Part shown: positions 50,788 through 59,238 of the stretch, one piece after another
Layout of the letters: each line of letters opens with the position of its first letter
Numbering within the stretch: the first letter of the stretch is position 1
Source: Sutcliffiella deserti
GTDB taxonomy: Bacteria > Bacillota > Bacilli > Bacillales > Bacillaceae_I
NCBI RefSeq assembly: GCF_020037475.1
Contig: NZ_JAIQDB010000002.1
Coordinates: 248,001-312,000, forward strand
Direction of reading: 5' to 3'
DNA length: 64,000 nt
Program-made: the position numbers and the translations under genes
Notes under the pieces: model-generated
What the model was told of the DNA's origin: nothing
The model's input: only the letters and a program-made list of their open reading frames with translations
The model's database searches: none

Positions 50788-50880
50788 AATCCAAGTTTCT
50801 GATTTATAATCCAACTTTTGATTTTATAGTCTAACTTTTAGATTTATGAGCCACTTTTTCATTTTATCGTCCATTTGAAG
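50788..50880. repeat. 20-bp degenerate tandem repeat, about 4.5 copies
   Basis: Units AATCCAAGTTTCTGATTTAT, AATCCAACTTTTGATTTTAT, AGTCTAACTTTTAGATTTAT, GAGCCACTTTTTCATTTTAT and a partial CGTCCATTT in exact 20-bp register. Non-coding; the 480-bp gap between srtD and ywpF-like genes holds only this and a hairpin. Confidence 0.8.
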
Positions 50881-50976
50881 CAATATAAATGCCATTCGAC
50901 ACACACCGACAAATTATGCGTATAGCAAAGGTCAAACAATACTATTAAAGGGTGCATAAACTGAGCAACATAAAAT

Positions 50977-51008
50977 AAACGCAGGAGGACAATCCCCCCT
51001 GCGTTTTC
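50977..51008. terminator. hairpin between srtD and ywpF-like genes
   Basis: AACGCAGG pairs with CCTGCGTT, followed by TTC; probably ends the convergent transcripts. Confidence 0.6.
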
Positions 51009-51084
51009 TCATGCAATTTAATTCGCTTTTCTACACCAGATTAAACTTAGCCCTATAGGAGCCGCTCTTACTATTGTGTATAGA

Positions 51085-51513
51085 CTACTTTGATTGTACA
51101 AGAGGTTTTGAATTAATTTTTTCTTTAAAAGCTTGAACGAGATCTTCCCCCTGAAACCCTTCATGAACTAAGCTTTCCAAGAGTTTTTCCGAGTAATTGT
51201 CTGTTCTGCGGTGCAATTCACCTTCTAGTAGAATACTCATATGCTCGTCCATTACGGAGACATTCCTGATGACTGTTTGAAAAGATGCAGGAGCATTTGT
51301 CTTTTTTGAAATGGTGGCCTGCACATGCAAGGTCTCATTATTTTCATAGATTTTCTCGTACAGTTCGGCTTTTACTTTAGGAAGCAGTGCTTCTATAAGC
51401 CAGTTTTCCTTCCCGTACTCTCTATTAATTATTAATCCGTCTTGTAAGTCCAATTCCTCCACGCTTTCATCATCATGAACGATGGACAATGCAACAAGTT
51501 TGAATGTTTTCAT
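51085..51513 (-). CDS. ywpF: YwpF-like protein
   Basis: 142-residue soluble protein. Start MKTFKLVALSIVHDDE, then DLQDGLIINRE and WLIEALL match B. subtilis YwpF, a small protein of unknown function encoded near ssbB. Ribosome binding site GGAGGGAC precedes the ATG. Divergent from ssbB here, as the two lie back to back. No catalytic motif seen. Confidence 0.75.
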   Translation of the reverse strand: MKTFKLVALSIVHDDESVEELDLQDGLIINREYGKENWLIEALLPKVKAELYEKIYENNETLHVQATISKKTNAPASFQTVIRNVSVMDEHMSILLEGELHRRTDNYSEKLLESLVHEGFQGEDLVQAFKEKINSKPLVQSK

Positions 51514-51689
51514 CCTGTCCCTCCAACTGGCATTATTGTCATGCAGGTACTTACTTAATTTGGTTTTATTATATCATATTAGGCCCTCAAAGATACCTCT
51601 TCCATCTCCTTTGCAAAATATCTCGAAAAACAATGAAAATTGTGTTATTGACGAAAATATTATCTCAAAATGCGAAAATGAACTAGGGG

Positions 51690-51702
51690 AAAATCAAATT
51701 TT
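51690..51702 (+). promoter_or_regulatory. possible ComK half-site upstream of ssbB
   Basis: AAAATCAAATTTT fits one AT-box of the ComK site (AAAA-N5-TTTT). A clear second box at the standard distance was not found. TATGAT (51763-51768) may be the -10 box; the -35 region is weak, as expected for an activated promoter. Confidence 0.35.
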
Positions 51703-51809
51703 AAAGGGAGATACCCAATGAATATAAGCTAATACTCATTTTATCTTTCTTTATCGTTCCGTTATGATAACCATGCAACAAGGATGCTCATACTAAAGGA
51801 GGGAAAATT

Positions 51810-52163
51810 GTGATTAATGAAGTGGTTCTGGTAGGACGTTTAACGAAGGACCCCGATTTGCGGTATACAACAGACGGTGTAGCTTTGGCTAGCTTTCGTT
51901 TAGCAGTAAATCGAAACTATAAAAATCAAGAAGGAGTGGTGGAAGCGGATTTTGTCTCTTGCACAGTCTGGAGGAAGCTTGCTGAGACAACGGCAAACTA
52001 CTGCCGTAAGGGTGCGCTGGTCGGTGTCACGGGTAGAATTCAGACTCGAAAGTATGAAGGTCAAAATGGTGACACTGTTTATGTGACAGATGTACTTGCG
52101 GATAGTGTCAGGTTTATGGAAAGAAAGCCGGCGACTACTGAACATGAAAGAGTTTCAAGTTAG
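51810..52163 (+). CDS. ssbB: single-stranded DNA-binding protein SsbB
   Basis: 117-residue SSB with the OB-fold pattern [37 protein letters not shown] and [20 protein letters not shown]. It lacks the acidic C-terminal tip of the housekeeping SsbA, as does B. subtilis SsbB (YwpH), the competence-induced paralogue that protects incoming DNA in transformation. GTG start with AAAGGAGGG upstream. A possible ComK box precedes it. Adjacent ywpF-like gene agrees with the Bacillus neighbourhood. Confidence 0.9.
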   Translation: MINEVVLVGRLTKDPDLRYTTDGVALASFRLAVNRNYKNQEGVVEADFVSCTVWRKLAETTANYCRKGALVGVTGRIQTRKYEGQNGDTVYVTDVLADSVRFMERKPATTEHERVSS

Positions 52164-52252
52164 TTTTTCTTTGTACATGAGTATTACCTAAATGAATATG
52201 TTTTAATAAGCACTGGGTTCCCCTCCTAGAATGCTTTAGCCCTTCTTACATA

Positions 52253-52286
52253 AAAGGCGAATTGCAGAAAATAGCTGCCTTTTTCT
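52253..52286 (+). terminator. terminator of ssbB
   Basis: AAAAGGC (52253-52259) pairs with GCCTTTT (52278-52284) with T-run. Confidence 0.65.
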
Positions 52287-52362
52287 ATTGCTTAGCTTTT
52301 GTTGGTAAGCCCTCTTGGATCTTCTAGAGAAAAATGATACCTCACAGTTCTCCATTATTTGT

Positions 52363-52391
52363 GCCAATCTCTTTGGGGGTTGGCTTTTTTT
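52363..52391 (+). terminator. second terminator-like hairpin after ssbB
   Basis: GCCAATC (52363-52369) pairs with GGTTGGC (52378-52384), then T7. Confidence 0.7.
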
Positions 52392-52438
52392 GTTGAAAGG
52401 TTAAAGATAATTAGAAAAATAGTAGGTTTCTGTTTAAA

Positions 52439-52577
52439 CTCCCTGTTCCTTTCCGTTTCAGGTGATCGCTTTCCGCGGGGCGGTGCGGGAGCCTCCTCGG
52501 CTGCGCCTGTGGGGTCTCCCGTCTACCGCTATCGCCCGCAGGAGTCGATCACCCTCCACTTCAATCCACAGGGTGGA
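52439..52577 (-). repeat. GC-rich dyad repeat, full-length inverted copy
   Basis: Reverse-complement of the elements at 30368 and 30598: CTCCCTGTTCCTTTCCGTTT, GCTTTCCGCGGGGCGGTGCG, GAGCCTCCTCGGCTGCGCCT, GTCTACCGCTATCGCCCGCA, ending near the CCACAGGGTGG hairpin. Confidence 0.88.
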
Positions 52578-52668
52578 GGACTTTATAGAAGATGACGTTA
52601 TCTTCATTTTTAATGGTGGGAAGTCTTTACCTAAAGGGCTGCTCCGGGAAAAAAAGGTGCTATTTAAA

Positions 52669-52747
52669 CTCCCTGTTCCTTTCCGTTTCAGGTGCTCGCT
52701 TTCCCCAAGCGCCCCGCGGAAAGCGAAGCCTGGCGCGCAAACCAACA
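52669..52747 (-). repeat. GC-rich dyad repeat, deleted variant
   Basis: Same outer end (CTCCCTGTTCCTTTCCGTTT) but then GCTTTCCCCAAGCGCCCCGC, GGAAAGCGAAGCCTGGCGCG and CAAACCAACAG. The CCCCAAGCGCCCCGCGGA core is shared with the copy at 60142, so this is a distinct deleted subfamily. Confidence 0.8.
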
Positions 52748-52849
52748 GCGTATACTAAGGCTCTTAAAATAAGCTGTATCTGGCTATTCAGCAATGTTAA
52801 TAACTTACTTATTAAAAAAACAGCAAAAAAAATAATAAGGAGTGTTCTA

Positions 52850-53314
52850 ATGATAGAGTACCGGTTATCAAGTGTTAACTTTCATCCATCCAAATTGCAG
52901 GTAGTGTCAGAAAGAGAAAGTTATTGTGTGTATATAAAGGAACCATCATGTATCCGTCACACCAAGCCTATCTATCGCGATAACCGTCACAATCAACCCA
53001 ACTCCACCTTAAAAAGTATCTCCGTAAATGCACACGAAACACTTGAACTACAATTCCGTTCCGAGAAGGAACAACCAATTATTTCTATTGTGATACAACT
53101 TCCAGGCTATCAATTATCTATATCTTCGTATATTTGGCATCAGCATCGCAAAGCGTACATCAAAATCACTAATGCAGAACACTATAATGAAAAACTAACC
53201 AAAAGCTTATTGGAACGGATTTATATTAAGTATCGAGGGGAAACCACCTTTTTAACATTAAGTCACAGAGGGATATCGGGTTTGGGTGCAGGGAGAAGGA
53301 TACATAGCATTTAG
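52850..53314 (+). CDS. unknown 154-residue basic protein
   Basis: Basic soluble protein (begins MIEYRLSSVNFHPSKLQVV), beta-strand rich in the middle (ETLELQFRSEKEQPIISIVI; YQLSISSYIWHQHRKAYI), with a glycine/arginine-rich end (GISGLGAGRRIHSI). AAGGAG lies 6 bases before the ATG; the frame extends 86 codons upstream only through the repeat DNA, which is not coding. No family recognised and no homologous neighbour. Directly downstream of two repeat copies, so the locus looks like an accessory insertion point between ssbB and the ywqA region. Confidence 0.65.
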   Translation: MIEYRLSSVNFHPSKLQVVSERESYCVYIKEPSCIRHTKPIYRDNRHNQPNSTLKSISVNAHETLELQFRSEKEQPIISIVIQLPGYQLSISSYIWHQHRKAYIKITNAEHYNEKLTKSLLERIYIKYRGETTFLTLSHRGISGLGAGRRIHSI

Positions 53315-53424
53315 TGTGGAGATATGTATTCGGTTTAGCAGGGCTGCTTACCATAAACGGTGTATAAAGCTAAACAAAAGAGGACACACCGATACTATCT
53401 AGGTAGAAATGTGGTGGTCCTATA

Positions 53425-53943
53425 ATGTTTTTTAAAAGAAGAAAGTATTATTATCTTCTTCTCGCTAGTGGATGGACAATCTTGGTGTTTCACCTTTCCT
53501 CGATGTCGTATGTGGAACAGGATTTGAAACCTTATTTACGGCTTTTTGTCGAAGAAGACGTCATTATATCGTGGTTTCATTCGATGCATTTATCCTATAG
53601 TGGAAACGTAGTTAGTGTGGAGTCGTTGGGTGGTTATTCTTTTCTTGAATTTGTCTTGCGAAAGGGTGCACATTTATTTTTTTATTTCATGCTAGGATTT
53701 GTACTCGTTCGCTATTTCCGTACCTTTTTAGTAGGTAAAGCTGGGAAGTCCATTCTTTTAGGTTTCTGTATGGTGCTGCTGATTGCGATGTTAGATGAAT
53801 TTCTACAGCATTTGAATCCCAATCGAAGCGGGATGTGGTTGGATGTTTGGCTAGATTGTACAGGAGGATTCTTAGGGGTAATTTTAGGCTCTTTAAGTGA
53901 TCAGACCTTTGGTACACAAAAAAGAGTAGACCATTCGATGTGA
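53425..53943 (+). CDS. VanZ-family membrane protein
   Basis: 172 residues: four membrane helices; WTILVFHLSSMS, then RKGAHLFFYFMLGFVLV and AMLDEFLQHLNPNRSGMWLDVWLDCTGGFLG match the VanZ family (Asp-Glu-x-x-Gln and the Asp-x-x-x-Asp region). VanZ proteins give low-level teicoplanin resistance in Enterococcus; the Bacillus members have no established role. The stop codon lies in the terminator hairpin shared with the convergent ywqA-like gene. Confidence 0.85.
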   Translation: MFFKRRKYYYLLLASGWTILVFHLSSMSYVEQDLKPYLRLFVEEDVIISWFHSMHLSYSGNVVSVESLGGYSFLEFVLRKGAHLFFYFMLGFVLVRYFRTFLVGKAGKSILLGFCMVLLIAMLDEFLQHLNPNRSGMWLDVWLDCTGGFLGVILGSLSDQTFGTQKRVDHSM

Positions 53944-53958
53944 ACGGTCTACTCTTTT
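53920..53958. terminator. bidirectional terminator between VanZ and ywqA-like genes
   Basis: AAAAGAGTAGACC (53920-53932) pairs perfectly with GGTCTACTCTTTT (53946-53958), overlapping the 3' ends of both convergent genes. Confidence 0.9.
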
Positions 53959-56758
53959 ACCGAAGTGTAAGTAAATCCTTTAAATCCTCATTGCTTAATT
54001 CTGTAATCCAGCCTTCGCTCGTAATAATTTGGTTGTTTAAGGCTTGCTTGGATTCAATCATTGCATCAATTTTCTCCTCAAGCGTTCCCGTTGCGATAAA
54101 CTTATGAACATGCACAAATCTGTTTTGTCCGATTCGATAGGCACGATCTGTGGCTTGATTTTCCACTGCAGGATTCCACCAACGGTCATAATGGATAACA
54201 TGGTTGGCTGCCGTTAGGTTGAGACCTGTACCGCCGGCTTTTAAGGAGAGGACTAGTACATTAAATTCTCCCTCTTGGAAATCCGATATTAGATTATCGC
54301 GGTCTTTTTTTACAACGCTGCCATTTAAGAATCGACCTGTTTCACCTAATGCCTTTTCAAGTGCTTCAATAATCATATTCCCCATTGCGATGTACTGTGT
54401 GAAGATTAGACAGCTTTCGTTACGGAGACGAATTTGTTCCACTAGTTCCACAAGCTTTTCCATTTTTGTCGAGCGCATGAGTAAGTTATCTGGTTTTTCT
54501 TCTTTTAAATAAAGGGATGGATGATCGCAGACCTGCTTAAGCTGGCCAAGCATCTTCAATACAAGCCCTCTTCGCTGGATGCCTCCAACTGATTCAACTT
54601 TATCGAGTGTTTCCTTTACCAGCTGCTCATAGATTGAAGCTTGCTCCACGGTTAATGGGCAATATTCCTTTTGCTCCTGTTTGGAAGGTAAATTAAGTGC
54701 TACCTGTTCATCCTGTTTCGTTCGTCGGAGCAGAAATGGCTGGATGAGCGTTTGTAGCTGTTGAATCTTTTGCTTATCTTGATCCTTTTCAATTGGCAGG
54801 ACGAATTGCTTATGAAAAGAGCCTAGCGAGCCAAGATATCCCGGGTTAAGAAAATCAAATATCGCCCATAGCTCAGAAAGACGATTTTCCATTGGTGTTC
54901 CGGTTAAAGCGATATGGTGTTTTCCTTTTAGGTTTCGAACAGCCTGGGATTGTTTTGTATCAGCATTTTTGATATTTTGTGCTTCGTCAAGACAAACAGA
55001 ACTCCATATCACATTCGCTAATTCTTCCTCGTCCAAGTGGGATAGGGCGTAGGAAGTCAGAACAACGTCTGCCCCTTTAATGGACGATGGAAACGCCTCG
55101 TTTTTAGCACGATTTTGCCCGTAGTGAAGCCTAACCTGTAAGCTTGGAGCGAATTTTTCCAGTTCCTTTTGCCAGTTACCAAGAACAGAAGTGGGACAGA
55201 TAATTAGGACAGGCTCTTGGGTCTTTTCCCGAATCTTACACTCTAAAAAGTAGGCAATGAGTTGGATCGTTTTTCCAAGTCCCATATCATCGGCTAAACA
55301 TGCTCCAAATCCATGCTTTCTTAAGAACAGCAACCATGCAGCTCCTTGCTCCTGATATGGCCTCAGCTCACCATGGAAGGAGGAGGGTGCTTGGAAGTGA
55401 GGTATTGCCTTACTTTGATATAACTGTTCAAGCAGCTGTTGCAGAGCTCCTGTCATTTCGTAGGTAATTTCGGCCCTCGAGGAGCTTTCTGCTGCTTCTT
55501 GCATTTCTGCCAAGCTGTTTGCTGCATTACTTTTTAACAGATCTTCTATTCGTATGCCTGTTTGTTCTGCTTGCTTCATCATTTGTTTTATTTCTTCAAT
55601 AAAGCTTGGATCTAATACGACCCATTCGCCTTTTATCTGAACAAGTCGCCGGTTTTGTTCGACTAATGCTAAAAACTCTTCTTCAGAAAGCTCAGTATTT
55701 CGAGTGGAAAATCGCCATTCAAAGTTAACAAGCGTCTGCAAACCAACAAACGATTGAGAAGAGGATGATTTTTTTGAACTGGTTGCTCGTGCCTTTATTT
55801 TCAAGCGGGAATCTTTCACTGCTTGCCACCATGAAGGGAGATAAATGAAGCTCCCTATTTCCAAAAGTCTTTCACTGCCATCTACTAAAAATCTCCAAGC
55901 GTCTTCTTCTGTTAATGCTTCCCGCATCTGACCATTGGAAAAAAGAGCTGGTGTTACTTGCTGCCATTTTTTAAAGCTACGCTCTACTTCTTTTTTGTAC
56001 TTTTTATAGGAAGCGGGAAGTTTATCCTGCTGCCATACGTACAATTCCTCTGATTTGTTGTCTTTTAGAAGTGTTTCCAGCTTCCAATCTGCATACTCTT
56101 CTTCTGGTTCCAAAAGACGTAAGCCGACCGTAAATGGGGTCGGGTTCTTTATCCAGCCGATATCTCTGAGCCAGTCTTCTTCATCCAGGTAGAAAGTAGG
56201 TGTACCCAAGTTTAGCTGATGTGTCGGGTTATTTTTATAATTAGGCCAATAAGTCTGCAACGTTTCTTTTTTATCATTCTCTAACCAATTGTTCATAATG
56301 GAACTGATCCAATCCTCCATTTTTTCCTTATAGGCAGGGAGGAGGGGATTCTGCTCGATGAGTTGTGTTCCTTCTTTTGTTAACGAAAAGGTTAGTGTTC
56401 CTTCCTGCCACCTAGCAAAGTTAGGTTGAAAGGCCTTTTGCTCCAAAAGAGCGGAAACAGTTGGTGCCAGCAAGCGGTATAACTCAGACTGATCACACCA
56501 TTCTAGCTTTAAAAAAGAATTCTCTGTATTATTGGCAAACAGCTCTAATGCATCTGAGGGAGATAAGAAAATTCCTGTTTTTCCGAGAAAAGAGGATTCG
56601 CGGAGAAAGGAACCGAAAAAAGACCCTTCGTGCCAAGTGAAAAGGAACGGAATGAAGCGTGATGGCGGCAGAATAGATGAATTAAGCTGCACATATAGAA
56701 AAAAATTATTTTGTTCTTTGATGTATTCTGAGTTAGCTGATAATGAACCATTAATCAT
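53957..56758 (-). CDS. ywqA: SNF2-family helicase-like ATPase (YwqA-like)
   Basis: 933 residues: a long N-terminal region (about 1-460, SNF2-associated bacterial type) and the SNF2 motor (about 470-930). Motifs: I DDMGLGKT, Ia LIICPTSVLGNW, II CLDEAQNIK (DEAQ), III ALTGTPMENRLSEL, IV-V LVLSLKAGGTGLNLTAAN and VI NQATDRAYRIGQ. These enzymes move on double-stranded DNA or remodel nucleoprotein; the bacterial role is poorly known. Overlaps the SWIM-domain gene by 8 bases; the pair corresponds to B. subtilis ywqB-ywqA and is probably co-translated. Confidence 0.9.
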   Translation of the reverse strand: MINGSLSANSEYIKEQNNFFLYVQLNSSILPPSRFIPFLFTWHEGSFFGSFLRESSFLGKTGIFLSPSDALELFANNTENSFLKLEWCDQSELYRLLAPTVSALLEQKAFQPNFARWQEGTLTFSLTKEGTQLIEQNPLLPAYKEKMEDWISSIMNNWLENDKKETLQTYWPNYKNNPTHQLNLGTPTFYLDEEDWLRDIGWIKNPTPFTVGLRLLEPEEEYADWKLETLLKDNKSEELYVWQQDKLPASYKKYKKEVERSFKKWQQVTPALFSNGQMREALTEEDAWRFLVDGSERLLEIGSFIYLPSWWQAVKDSRLKIKARATSSKKSSSSQSFVGLQTLVNFEWRFSTRNTELSEEEFLALVEQNRRLVQIKGEWVVLDPSFIEEIKQMMKQAEQTGIRIEDLLKSNAANSLAEMQEAAESSSRAEITYEMTGALQQLLEQLYQSKAIPHFQAPSSFHGELRPYQEQGAAWLLFLRKHGFGACLADDMGLGKTIQLIAYFLECKIREKTQEPVLIICPTSVLGNWQKELEKFAPSLQVRLHYGQNRAKNEAFPSSIKGADVVLTSYALSHLDEEELANVIWSSVCLDEAQNIKNADTKQSQAVRNLKGKHHIALTGTPMENRLSELWAIFDFLNPGYLGSLGSFHKQFVLPIEKDQDKQKIQQLQTLIQPFLLRRTKQDEQVALNLPSKQEQKEYCPLTVEQASIYEQLVKETLDKVESVGGIQRRGLVLKMLGQLKQVCDHPSLYLKEEKPDNLLMRSTKMEKLVELVEQIRLRNESCLIFTQYIAMGNMIIEALEKALGETGRFLNGSVVKKDRDNLISDFQEGEFNVLVLSLKAGGTGLNLTAANHVIHYDRWWNPAVENQATDRAYRIGQNRFVHVHKFIATGTLEEKIDAMIESKQALNNQIITSEGWITELSNEDLKDLLTLR

Positions 56759-58298
56759 ATAGGAATCTTCCTTTTTTTAATTCTTCTTGGAAGGATCGCA
56801 AGCGCTTAGTACCTTCTTTGATTTGGTTAATATATTGGAGCCACACATCTTCGAGCTTTTCTTTTTTATATAGTGAATGAAGGCTTTTCAATAAGCTTGC
56901 CGCCTCTTTATAGGAAGACTTGTTACGCTGCCCGATCGCTTGCTGCACCGCAATATGATAAAGCGGAAAGAGCGCATACGGGTCTGCTTTTTTGATTTGC
57001 TTTATTTTATAAGATTCCAGCCCGCTAAGCTCAAAGCCCATCCAAAGCTGAAGCTCCACCCATTTGCGATATTTTTTAGTTTCAAAAAGATACCACTCGT
57101 ACTCGCCATAGCTATAAGGCATCAATTGTTTCATGGCCGAAATATACATAACATCGTGTTTCGTTTCCAAGGCATAATCAGTTAAGAGCTTCAATAGGTG
57201 CTTGGTAAGCTGCCTTTTCCGGTCGTAAGTAGGCTCGTCATGAATATAGTCCGTGACAAAGGGCATCGTGACTTGCAACCAACTATCCAAACGGTCTTTT
57301 GATTTGGTCTTTGCAAGCGTTTGAAGCCAGTTAAAAACATAAGGTGCATACTGGTGTGCGTTCTTTTTCACAATTTGCAAGGCTTTTTCATCCTTCTTCT
57401 GTAGGAATAGCAAATGTGTCTTCGCTAGCTGAGCTTGAAGGCTATCGTTGCCTTCCAAGACTTTCAATTCAGAAGTCATCCAATTTCTCCGTTGAAAAAC
57501 ATCGTTCCATACAAATTGGTAGGAATAGAAAACTTCACGAATAAACGGTTCTTCTTGTGACAGAAGGGAATGACGGAAAATTTCTCTGCTTTCTTTTAAT
57601 AGAGAGTCCAATTGGAAAGCAATCGCACTATGAAACAGACCTTTTGCTTCTGCTTCCACAATGTCGACAAAGCGATGGATAATATCTAATATGTATTGAA
57701 ACGGTTGAGAGGTGTCATAGCTCTTAATTACTTGCCTCATGCAATAGAACGCAGCATGTAATACAAATAATGGCCGTATTTCTGTTTTCTTGGGTGCTTG
57801 TAGACGCAACGTTGGAAAGAAGGCGTGCGTTAATCCTGTTAAATATGTGCGTGTTGATGGAATGGTTCGTTTATATTGATCATGCTTTGACTCAACAAAT
57901 GCAAGCCAGCTTGCAAGAGATGTATCGCTATAACGATCGACCTCTTTTTGTTGTAGGGGTAATGATTGATCACCGAAACTAGATGCTTCCGACTTCCATT
58001 GGTCAATTAGCGAAGCAATAGTTTTTGATTGCGACCATACTGTTAGAAAGGTCGCAAGCTGATGCGCACACATTGATTCAGAGCCACAAGAACACCGGCT
58101 TAAATCGTTTATCTCAAAATCAAGCAAAACATGCCGGTGGCCACCATCCTGTACCTTTCCATTCACATTTGTACCTTCTTCTGAAGCATAGATTACATTT
58201 CCTTGCCGAAAAAGTTGCAAAGCTTCTTTTAAAAGTACTCTATTTTTATCCTCTGACAACGGATAGGTATTCATTAGCCAAGCTGCAAATTGCTCCAT
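56751..58298 (-). CDS. ywqB: SWIM zinc-finger protein (YwqB-like)
   Basis: 515 residues. A SWIM motif lies near residue 70-82: CSCGSESMCAHQLA (CxC..CxH). The rest is helical with TPR-like character (QYAPYVFNWLQTLAKTKSKD; YKEAASLLKSLHSLYKKEKL). SWIM proteins bind DNA or protein partners, here surely the SNF2 protein encoded directly downstream with an 8-base overlap. ATG at 58298 preferred to that at 58316 because GGTGGTGAC lies 4-7 bases before it. Role probably in DNA metabolism. Confidence 0.87.
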   Translation of the reverse strand: MEQFAAWLMNTYPLSEDKNRVLLKEALQLFRQGNVIYASEEGTNVNGKVQDGGHRHVLLDFEINDLSRCSCGSESMCAHQLATFLTVWSQSKTIASLIDQWKSEASSFGDQSLPLQQKEVDRYSDTSLASWLAFVESKHDQYKRTIPSTRTYLTGLTHAFFPTLRLQAPKKTEIRPLFVLHAAFYCMRQVIKSYDTSQPFQYILDIIHRFVDIVEAEAKGLFHSAIAFQLDSLLKESREIFRHSLLSQEEPFIREVFYSYQFVWNDVFQRRNWMTSELKVLEGNDSLQAQLAKTHLLFLQKKDEKALQIVKKNAHQYAPYVFNWLQTLAKTKSKDRLDSWLQVTMPFVTDYIHDEPTYDRKRQLTKHLLKLLTDYALETKHDVMYISAMKQLMPYSYGEYEWYLFETKKYRKWVELQLWMGFELSGLESYKIKQIKKADPYALFPLYHIAVQQAIGQRNKSSYKEAASLLKSLHSLYKKEKLEDVWLQYINQIKEGTKRLRSFQEELKKGRFLYD

Positions 58299-58434
58299 TT
58301 TTGTCACCACCAACATCTGTTATAACGAATAAAAGGCCTACTTTTCATTGTAGACCTTCTCATCACCGAAAAAACTTCTTATTCTATTATAGATTCTTTA
58401 GCAAGGAGTTACAACCTTAGGAGATAACTCGTGC

Positions 58435-59010
58435 TTAATCCACTTGGAATGTTTCTTTAGCTGATGCATAATGGTTCGGATCTGCGAAAACAAATTCTAT
58501 TGTGTACTCTCCTTTAGAAAGACCAGATGCCACTTCTTCATAATTTGCTGTATAAGTTAACGTGTCACCAACAGGAAGCAAGATTTCTTGGATTGCCTGC
58601 GTATACATTCTTCCTTCTGAATGCTGCTTGACCATTACTCCCTCAGCATCATAAACCATGTAATCGTATTCTTTCCCTGAAGAAAACGTGATTTCGGCAT
58701 CCTCATCTAGATTATTTTTAACTGTAAAGAGAAAAGTATCATCCGAATATTCCAAGCTGCTGGATAATTCAGCCTGGTTTTCATTCGTATTGTCTTCAAA
58801 CCTTTCTCTAGTTGTATCCTTCTTTTGTTCTTCTCCATTACTATTTTCTTCTTCAGCTTCGTTATCATCACCATTATTATTGTTATTGCTACCCCCTTGA
58901 TTCTCCTCTGAATCCGTTTCTTCAGGAAGCTCCTGGGCGGAGTTGTTTTGTGTTGTCCCACAAGCAGCTAATAAAACTAACATCGTAAGTAAAAGCAGTA
59001 TTCTCTTCAT
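58435..59010 (-). CDS. lipoprotein with BsuPI-type domain
   Basis: 191 residues. Lipobox LVLLAACG (Cys at about residue 17), then a disordered Asn/Glu/Gln-rich linker (about 20-80), then a beta-sandwich (about 85-191) with the BsuPI intracellular-protease-inhibitor pattern (FLFTVKNNLDEDAEITFSSG; YDYMVYDAEGVMV; LLPVGDTLTYTANYEEVASG). The start ATG at 59010 has GGAGGATG upstream; the frame 15 codons earlier does not carry a signal. Exported BsuPI lipoproteins are common in Bacillus; role unknown. Confidence 0.85.
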   Translation of the reverse strand: MKRILLLLTMLVLLAACGTTQNNSAQELPEETDSEENQGGSNNNNNGDDNEAEEENSNGEEQKKDTTRERFEDNTNENQAELSSSLEYSDDTFLFTVKNNLDEDAEITFSSGKEYDYMVYDAEGVMVKQHSEGRMYTQAIQEILLPVGDTLTYTANYEEVASGLSKGEYTIEFVFADPNHYASAKETFQVD

Positions 59011-59186
59011 ACTACATCCTCCATTCAGGTAAATTTCTATAGTAAAACGCTTCATTCACACTTTTAACATTCGTTTAAATGAATGATAACTCTCTTTGTA
59101 AGTATAGACGAAGTTTAATATAAAAGGTTACAAGGGGAAGGAGGGGGTGACATTTGCTGAATTCTGTAAATAAATCACAGCTTGTG

Positions 59187-59195
59187 CATAGTATA
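59187..59195 (+). promoter_or_regulatory. possible SigK -10 box of the amidase gene
   Basis: CATAGTATA matches the SigK -10 pattern CATANNNTA. The -35 element was not found at the right distance, so this is weak, but cwlC-type genes are SigK-dependent. Confidence 0.35.
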
Positions 59196-59238
59196 TCTAA
59201 TTAAAGTTTTTAAAAAATTGGTTTGAGGTGAGCTGGTT

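Noticed and set aside
51482-51721. Plus-strand frame of 79 codons upstream of ssbB
   Set aside because: It overlaps the ywpF-like gene start and its ribosome binding site in antisense, has no site of its own and ends in the ssbB regulatory region.
52592-52849. 86-codon upstream extension of the 154-residue protein
   Set aside because: It translates the GC-rich repeat; the ATG at 52850 has the ribosome binding site AAGGAG.
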